Shown one piece after another: positions 7,277 to 12,105 of a stretch of 12,105 nt of DNA; the stretch's first letter is position 1; every line of letters begins with the position of its first letter. The notes under the pieces are model-generated. The model saw only the letters and a program-made list of their open reading frames with translations, made no database searches and was not told the origin of the DNA. Both the position numbers and the translations under genes were made by a program. Source of the DNA: Candidatus Sphingobacterium stercoripullorum (GTDB lineage Bacteria; Bacteroidota; Bacteroidia; Sphingobacteriales; Sphingobacteriaceae); NCBI GenBank assembly GCA_019114715.1, contig DXEZ01000277.1, positions 1 to 12,105 on the forward strand, given 5' to 3'.

Positions 7277-8300
7277 TATGCAACAACCTGGAAAAGCAAC
7301 TAAAGAAACCCTGCAGAATCTTATATTCAACAATTTGGGTGCCCAAAGAGCTGAAGTGCGGCAAGGTGCATCATTTGGCGTAGACGTTGCTAGCATCCAT
7401 ATTGATGGCGGCAATGCGCTTGTCACTGCGAGTGATCCGCTGAGTTTAGTTCCCAGATTATCACCTAAGGAATCCGCTTGGCTCTCCATCTATCTAGCGG
7501 CCAACGATCTAGCGACAAGCAGCTTAGCACCACAGTATGCCCAACTGGTGATGCAGCTTCCAGAAAACACAGATCACGACCTGTTAAAGGAGTATTGGAA
7601 ATACATACACAAGTTCTGTACCGAACTAGGCGTCCACATTACGGGTGGTCACACTTCCTTTGATCCTTTAAGCGGCTCCACATTAATTGGAGGGATTACC
7701 TTACTTGCCATTGGTAAGGCCAAGCAGGTACGCACTTCAGCTATGGCCAGTGCCGGCGATTTACTCCTTATGACTAAATCTGCCGCACTATCCAGCTCCA
7801 GTATATTGGTAAAAAGCTTTCCTAATTTCATCAAGAGCGAATTAGGGCAGGAGGTGTTCGAAAAAGTTAGCGCCCTATTTTATCAAACATCTTGCGTTCA
7901 AGATGCATTGATTTCTGGAGCTTATCAAAATGACCAAAGGGTTGTAAAAGCCATGCATGATGTCACCGAGGGTGGTGTCTATGGCGCAGCTTATGAGTTT
8001 GCCTCCGCCAGTGGCCTAGGGATACAAATAGACTCTTCAAAAGTTCAGATCCTAGAGGAGGTAAAAAGTGTATGTAAGCTTTTTGACATAGATCCTTTAC
8101 GAAGTATAGGTGCAGGAAGTTTACTACTAGCGGTATCTCCCAAAAAGGCTACTGCTCTAATTCAGCACCTTAAAACGTATGGGATAGATAGCTCCATAAT
8201 TGGAGAATTCACTGAAAAAACGGAAAGCAACATCGACTACCAGGCAATTGATCCCTACTGGGAAGCCTATTTTTCAGCTTTAAACAAAGGAAAAGATTAA
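7266..8300 (+). CDS. PurM/AIR synthase-fold protein (HypE/ThiL-like)
   Basis: A protein of about 344 residues with the two-domain ATP-binding fold shared by PurM, SelD, HypE and ThiL, enzymes that phosphorylate or activate a substrate oxygen with ATP. Family landmarks are GASFGVDVASI (34-44, the glycine/aspartate N-terminal strand), ASDPL (55-59), AANDLATSSLAPQY (78-91, the helix with the conserved Asn-Asp), GVHITGGHTSF (122-132), SAGDLLLMT (162-170), MHDVTEGGVYGAAYEFA (230-246) and DPLRSIGAGSLLLAV (276-290). The MHDVTEGG and DPL...GAGSLL blocks look most like HypE, yet the HypE C-terminal cysteine is absent and no hydrogenase genes are near. In a TPP-regulated operon a ThiL-like kinase role is plausible. 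Starts at 7266, 7269 and 7278 are all possible within the overlap with the methyltransferase; 7233 would be a long overlap and is less likely. It ends directly against the next start. Confidence 0.82.
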   Translation: MMYDMQQPGKATKETLQNLIFNNLGAQRAEVRQGASFGVDVASIHIDGGNALVTASDPLSLVPRLSPKESAWLSIYLAANDLATSSLAPQYAQLVMQLPENTDHDLLKEYWKYIHKFCTELGVHITGGHTSFDPLSGSTLIGGITLLAIGKAKQVRTSAMASAGDLLLMTKSAALSSSSILVKSFPNFIKSELGQEVFEKVSALFYQTSCVQDALISGAYQNDQRVVKAMHDVTEGGVYGAAYEFASASGLGIQIDSSKVQILEEVKSVCKLFDIDPLRSIGAGSLLLAVSPKKATALIQHLKTYGIDSSIIGEFTEKTESNIDYQAIDPYWEAYFSALNKGKD

Positions 8301-8921
8301 ATGAAGACTATAAACAAAGGCATATACCTAGTGATAGACCCAGACAAAGATAAATCGGAGTTAATCAATCAGCTTTTAAAAATAAAAGATCAAAAATTAA
8401 GTGCGATTCAAATTTGGGATAACTTCAAACCAGGAAGAACATACACGGATCTTCTAAGCAGCATCAAACAGCTATTTAAAGATTCCGATACACCCATATT
8501 TATCAATAACCGCATTGATTTAATGGTAGAGTTCGGCTTTGATGGGGTACACTTCGATGAAATTCCCATCCATAAAAAGGAGATAGAAGCTCAGATCAAT
8601 CGTCCATTTTTAAAAGGACTCACTTTAACCAACGATTTGGATGCTCTATTAGAAGAAAGCGATTGGCAATTTGATTATGTGTCGTTTTGCTCAATTTTCC
8701 AGTCACCAACAAGCAACAGTTGCGAGCTGGTAGACTTTGAAACCATTGTGAGATGCAAGGAGCTTAAGGAGGTTTCTATCTTTTTATCGGGCGGAATAAC
8801 CCCAGATAATATGGAAGAATTAAAAGAACTTAATTACGACGGTATTGCGGTAGTTTCAGGGATCATGAATGCTGAAAACCCTTTAAAATCTCTTAAATTA
8901 TATAAAGAAAAATTAAAATGA
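8301..8921 (+). CDS. Divergent ThiE/TenI-like TIM-barrel protein
   Basis: A 206-residue protein of the thiamine phosphate synthase/TenI family. ThiE joins hydroxymethylpyrimidine-PP to thiazole-P; TenI is a thiazole tautomerase. Family blocks are GIYLVIDPD (7-15), SAIQIWDN (34-41, usually VQLRxK), IFINNRIDLMVEFGFDGVHF (66-85, usually INDRxDLA...ADGVHL), GLTLTND (106-112), DYVSFCSIFQSPTSN (125-139, usually DYxGxGPIFPTxTK), FLSGGITPDN (161-170) and DGIAVVSGI (180-188). The Arg and Lys of the first block, the Asp of NDR and the Lys of the TxTK loop are all changed. The phosphate-binding GGI and the C-terminal VVSGI are kept. The fold is therefore clear, but standard thiamine phosphate synthase activity is doubtful. 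The ATG follows the upstream TAA with no gap, and the stop overlaps the next gene by four bases (ATGA), so translation is probably coupled. Confidence 0.82.
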   Translation: MKTINKGIYLVIDPDKDKSELINQLLKIKDQKLSAIQIWDNFKPGRTYTDLLSSIKQLFKDSDTPIFINNRIDLMVEFGFDGVHFDEIPIHKKEIEAQINRPFLKGLTLTNDLDALLEESDWQFDYVSFCSIFQSPTSNSCELVDFETIVRCKELKEVSIFLSGGITPDNMEELKELNYDGIAVVSGIMNAENPLKSLKLYKEKLK

Positions 8922-9184
8922 AATTAGATACTATAAAGAATAAATTATGTTGTCCATTTGATAAATCAGACCTCGAGCTGCATATTGTGCAACAAGATAT
9001 AAACGATAATATTCAAAGTGGCTTATTAACATGCTCTAGCTGTAAAAGGATTTATCCTATTGTTAGAGGCATACCGATTATGTCACCCGATGAATACCGG
9101 GAGTTTAAGTACGAAAAGCCACTAATTGAAAGCTGGGCTAGCCAAAAAGGACTAAAAATCGGCGAAACACATTTCTTAGAGTAA
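8918..9184 (+). CDS. Trm112-like zinc-ribbon protein
   Basis: A small protein of 88 residues with the Trm112p/UPF0434 pattern: KNKLCCPFDKSDLEL (8-22), a variable loop, then LLTCSSCKRIYPIVRGIPIM (36-55). The CxxC at 39-42 is complete. The first half-site is Cys12-Pro-Phe-Asp15, with Asp where a second Cys would be; degenerate sites are common in this family. Residues 56-88 form an extra tail (including KYEKPLIESWASQKGLKIGE) beyond the usual core of about 60. Eukaryotic and archaeal Trm112 stabilises and activates partner methyltransferases. The presence of a methyltransferase as the first gene of this same operon suggests, by inference, that the two form a complex. Its start overlaps the ThiE-like stop as ATGA. 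It is the last gene before the terminator. Confidence 0.8.
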   Translation: MKLDTIKNKLCCPFDKSDLELHIVQQDINDNIQSGLLTCSSCKRIYPIVRGIPIMSPDEYREFKYEKPLIESWASQKGLKIGETHFLE

Positions 9185-9195
9185 TAGCTTAACCC

Positions 9196-9230
9196 AAAAC
9201 AGGCTTGCGTATTAGGGGCAAGCCTGTTTT
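9196..9230. terminator. Strong hairpin terminator, likely bidirectional
   Basis: AAAACAGGCTTGC (9196-9208) pairs perfectly with GCAAGCCTGTTTT (9218-9230) around a nine-base loop. Each arm ends in a run of T on its own strand, so it can stop the rightward riboswitch operon (stop at 9184) and also the leftward YfhO gene (stop at 9278). This fits its place between converging genes. Confidence 0.9.
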
Positions 9231-9277
9231 ATAATTCTTACTTAAAGATCTATTAATAAGAGGCCAAGCTTATAGTT

Positions 9278-11740
9278 TTACTCTTGACGTCTTCTATAAA
9301 AATGAAATCCTATTAATCCCACAAAGCTCGCTCCTAAAACAAGAGATCCTGCAAGGGAAATCATATTACCGATACGTACACTTTTAGGCGCAAAGACAAA
9401 TTCAATTTCATGCACTCCTTCAGGGACCACTAACCCCCTTAAAGCATAATTTGCTCTAATGATTGGTGCAGGCTCGCCATCGATATAAGCTTCCCAACCC
9501 TTCTCGTAATACATCTCAGAAAACACAGCGAATAAATCGTCATTTGCTTCATACTCGTACCTTAGCGTATCGGGGTGGTAGGAAATTAGTTTAATGCTAG
9601 ACCCTGATTTAGATCCTAGTTTATTTACTGGAACTTGCGACTTGAATTTTTTATGTACAAAAGCTTCTTTGGTGGCGTCAAAGCTATTTAATGAGCGCAT
9701 CTCCTCAGCATTAGAATCCACAAAAGACACCCTATCGACAAACCACGCATTTCCTGCTGCTGAGCTGCGGCGGTTCACGCGCTCTGACTGATTGGATTGA
9801 TCCACACTGATAATATACCGCGTGTTAAACATATCCAGTACGTCTTCATTAAGGGCGCCGGAAAATTGATTTTCTAATATTTCTTGAAAGCGCATCAACT
9901 TGGCGGCATGGTAGCCTCCCAAATTTTTATAATAGAACGAAGCTTTTGCATCCGAAAAGCTATTTGTCGTTAAATCTAACACACGATAGGATAAATCTTT
10001 ATCCATCAAAATCAACTCATCAATATCACGTTTTTTAATTGTCGACTGCACAGAGCGCTTATTTATAAACGAGTCTTTATTGAGATACCTCTTATCGACA
10101 GTCCATAAATCGAAAACTATCAAAATAGCTAAACCAATTAACAAGACGTTTTGGTTCAGTTTCTTTTTTAAGAAAAACCACACCAGAGCAAAGCTGATAG
10201 CAATTAAGAAAAACGAACGGTAAGCATCGTTTACCGCTAGGTCTTTTCTATCTTTTATCAAGGCGCTTCCAACTTGATCTCCCAAGGATCGCTCGCCTAG
10301 TTGCTGGCCAATGGATTGCGTAAACTCACCGTGTGAGGAGTTCTTGAAGCTCAAAAACAACTCCGGTACTAATGCTACAGATAAGCAAAGCAGTAAAACT
10401 CCACCAAAGCAATAAAGAATTTTCTTTTCGAGTTTTTTGTCCAGATTTTCAATGCTCAATAACTCATTTAAAGCTAAAACCGCCAATACGGGAATCAGCA
10501 AGGAAGCCAGTATCAGGGTGGACTCTACAGCTCTAAATTTATTATAAAGTGGAAAATAATCAAAGAATAAGTCAGATATTAAAGGGAAGTGCTTTCCAAA
10601 AGCCAGAAAAATGGATAAAATTACAGACGACAAAATCCACCATTTCAAGCGGTTATTGACTATAAAAATCCCTAGGATGAAGAACATGACTACGACGGCA
10701 CCAAAATACCAGGGACCCGAGGTAAAAGGCTTTTCTCCCCAATAAGCGGGCAATCCACTGGCGAATTGTGCAGCCTGATGGCTCGGTACACCTAGGCTCG
10801 TGAAGAATTTCCCGACATTTGAGTTTTCATCCAGAACGTTTTGACTTCTCCCACCATAGGCATTGGGAATTAAAAATGTTAAATTCTCTCCTACCCCTTG
10901 ACTCCAATTATAAGCATACTCCTTATCTAAACCTTTAGACTCTTTATTATTGTCAACTTTAACGATATTCGCTTTCCCCCTAGTTGTCAATTGACTGTAT
11001 TCGTAGGTAGGCAATAATAACGAAGCGTTCACAGCTAATGCAATCAGCACTGCACCCGTTTGAATAGCTATGGCTTTCCAGAAGTCAGGCAGTTTCTTCT
11101 CTTTAAAAGCTCTGTAGAATTCAAAACCAACCAAGATCAAGGTGATCAGAAATAAGTAATAGGTGATTTGAATGTGGTTGGACCTAATCTCTAGGGCCAT
11201 GGATAGCATCAAAAATAAAGCACCCCATAAACGGTTCCCTCTAAATAACATGATCATCGATGCTAAAACAGGAGCCATATATGCGATGGCATAAGACCTA
11301 CTTAAATGACCGGCCTCAATATAAATGATGTTATAGGAAGAAAAAGTAAAAGCAATTGCTCCTATGGCGGCCTGCAGAGGTTTCAATCTTAAGGCTGAAA
11401 AAAGCAAGTAGCTTCCTAGTAGGGAAACCAGTATGATATCAGCTGGTGAAGGGAACACCCCTCGAACAGCTCGAATGATATAAGTTGTAATGTTGACTAC
11501 GTGCTCTTGAAATATATGGTAGGCGGGCATACCGCCAAACATGGAATTTGTCCATAACGGTGCTTTACCGTCTTTAGCCATGTATTCCATGATTTCTTTT
11601 TGAGATGCGTTTGCTTGAATGACATCGTGTTGATAGAGTACCTCTCCATTCCATAAAGGAGAAAAGTAAACTATAACCAATAAGATAAATACCCCAATCA
11701 CAATCAGGTGAGGTGAATTCTGTTTAAACCAGGTTTTCAT
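9278..11740 (-). CDS. YfhO-family multi-pass membrane protein (GT-C-like)
   Basis: An 820-residue integral membrane protein matching the bacterial YfhO family. Family members have the GT-C glycosyltransferase architecture, and some are implicated in glycosylating lipoteichoic acid or other surface polymers from lipid-linked sugars. The first membrane segment is at about residues 12-30 (LIVIGVFILLVIVYFSPLW). The loop after it holds YQHDVIQANASQKEI with Asp39, where GT-C enzymes place the catalytic acid, followed by the family segment LWTNSMFGGMPAYH. Roughly ten further hydrophobic helices run to about residue 560, then a soluble beta-rich domain of some 200 residues (VLDMFNTRYIISVDQ, EMYYEKGWEAYIDGEPAPIIRANYALRGLVVPEG), then a final helix and the basic end FYRRRQE. 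Bacteroidota commonly carry this form; the substrate is unknown. It stands 71 bases after the RCK gene on the same strand. Confidence 0.9.
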   Translation of the reverse strand: MKTWFKQNSPHLIVIGVFILLVIVYFSPLWNGEVLYQHDVIQANASQKEIMEYMAKDGKAPLWTNSMFGGMPAYHIFQEHVVNITTYIIRAVRGVFPSPADIILVSLLGSYLLFSALRLKPLQAAIGAIAFTFSSYNIIYIEAGHLSRSYAIAYMAPVLASMIMLFRGNRLWGALFLMLSMALEIRSNHIQITYYLFLITLILVGFEFYRAFKEKKLPDFWKAIAIQTGAVLIALAVNASLLLPTYEYSQLTTRGKANIVKVDNNKESKGLDKEYAYNWSQGVGENLTFLIPNAYGGRSQNVLDENSNVGKFFTSLGVPSHQAAQFASGLPAYWGEKPFTSGPWYFGAVVVMFFILGIFIVNNRLKWWILSSVILSIFLAFGKHFPLISDLFFDYFPLYNKFRAVESTLILASLLIPVLAVLALNELLSIENLDKKLEKKILYCFGGVLLLCLSVALVPELFLSFKNSSHGEFTQSIGQQLGERSLGDQVGSALIKDRKDLAVNDAYRSFFLIAISFALVWFFLKKKLNQNVLLIGLAILIVFDLWTVDKRYLNKDSFINKRSVQSTIKKRDIDELILMDKDLSYRVLDLTTNSFSDAKASFYYKNLGGYHAAKLMRFQEILENQFSGALNEDVLDMFNTRYIISVDQSNQSERVNRRSSAAGNAWFVDRVSFVDSNAEEMRSLNSFDATKEAFVHKKFKSQVPVNKLGSKSGSSIKLISYHPDTLRYEYEANDDLFAVFSEMYYEKGWEAYIDGEPAPIIRANYALRGLVVPEGVHEIEFVFAPKSVRIGNMISLAGSLVLGASFVGLIGFHFYRRRQE

Positions 11741-11769
11741 ATTTATAAAAGGACTTTTTCTTCAAGCTT

Positions 11770-11777
11770 CAAAAATA
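11770..11777 (-). promoter_or_regulatory. Possible Bacteroidota -7 box for the YfhO gene
   Basis: On the minus strand this reads TATTTTTG, matching TAnnTTTG, 30 bases before the YfhO start and inside the 71-base gap after the RCK gene. No clear -33 element is seen, so this is a weak candidate. Confidence 0.2.
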
Positions 11778-11811
11778 TAAATAAGAATCCATTAATCCAC
11801 ATTCCTACTGG

Positions 11812-12105
11812 TTATATTCCTCCGCTCTTATGGATAAGTTTTTTAATACTGCTTGTTTCACCAAATAAGACAAGGACATCGTCTTTTTCTAAAATGGTAT
11901 GGGAGTTTGCTATTCCTGAAGCTTCTTTTTCAACTTTCATTTGATTGCCCTTCTTGTCGGTTTGGGTCTTAAGGGTAGTCAGTACTATCACTTGATACTT
12001 ATTGGTAAAGTCCGCTTCTTTTAAACTCATCCCTGCGTAGCGTGCTGGAACTACCATCTCTATTATACTGTAGTTATCCGAAATTTTAAAGGAATCAATT
12101 ATATC
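11812..12105 (-). CDS. RCK/TrkA-type potassium uptake regulator, C-terminal part only
   Basis: Ninety-seven codons are open from the right edge to the stop at 11812, so the N-terminal NAD-binding RCK_N domain lies outside the window. The visible part begins DIIDSFKISDNYSIIEMVVP and continues RYAGMSLKEADFTNKYQVIV. This is the TrkA_C (RCK_C) pattern, comparable to the 'YSLVEIxxPxxLxGKTLxELDLRxKYGVxVIAIKR' region of KtrA/TrkA. It ends with the usual LEKDDVLVLFGETSSIKKLI strand-helix. These cytoplasmic subunits gate Ktr/Trk potassium channels in response to nucleotides and, through RCK_C, sometimes cyclic-di-AMP. An ATG at 12057 lies inside the domain and is not a likely start. The partner membrane subunit is probably further right. 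Confidence 0.85.
   Translation of the reverse strand, partial: DIIDSFKISDNYSIIEMVVPARYAGMSLKEADFTNKYQVIVLTTLKTQTDKKGNQMKVEKEASGIANSHTILEKDDVLVLFGETSSIKKLIHKSGGI

Overview
The window looks like ordinary chromosome from a Bacteroidota-type bacterium. The DNA is AT-rich. Start codons lack Shine-Dalgarno sequences and sit in A/T-rich contexts. Several intergenic regions carry a TAnnTTTG box resembling the Bacteroidota -7 element. The protein families (YfhO, TrhO, HflX, RecG, a KtrA-like RCK protein) fit but do not fix a genus.

Layout. Positions 1-5989 read leftward. From high to low coordinates they hold a leucine-rich-repeat protein with its separated signal peptide, a GNAT acetyltransferase, the tRNA U34 hydroxylase TrhO with its own terminator, the helicase RecG, and the ribosome-associated GTPase HflX, which runs off the left edge. 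Positions 5990-6395 are gene-free. Positions 6396-9184 read rightward: a TPP (thiamine pyrophosphate) riboswitch followed by four tightly packed genes, which are a SAM-dependent methyltransferase, a PurM/HypE/ThiL-fold ATP-binding protein, a ThiE/TenI-like TIM-barrel protein and a Trm112-like zinc-ribbon protein. Genes overlap or abut at every junction, and a strong hairpin terminator, usable from both sides, closes the unit. Positions 9278-12105 read leftward again: a large YfhO-family membrane protein and, cut by the right edge, the C-terminal part of an RCK (TrkA/KtrA-type) potassium-transport regulator.

The main item of interest is the riboswitch operon. The aptamer implies control by TPP, and two products have the folds of the last two thiamine enzymes (ThiE, ThiL). 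However, the ThiE-like protein has lost most recognisable substrate-binding residues and the kinase-like protein looks more like HypE than ThiL. They are bracketed by a methyltransferase and a Trm112-like protein, a combination I do not recognise as a described thiamine pathway. The second item is an in-frame TAA codon that separates a good signal peptide from the leucine-rich-repeat protein, which suggests a recently lost or interrupted export signal.
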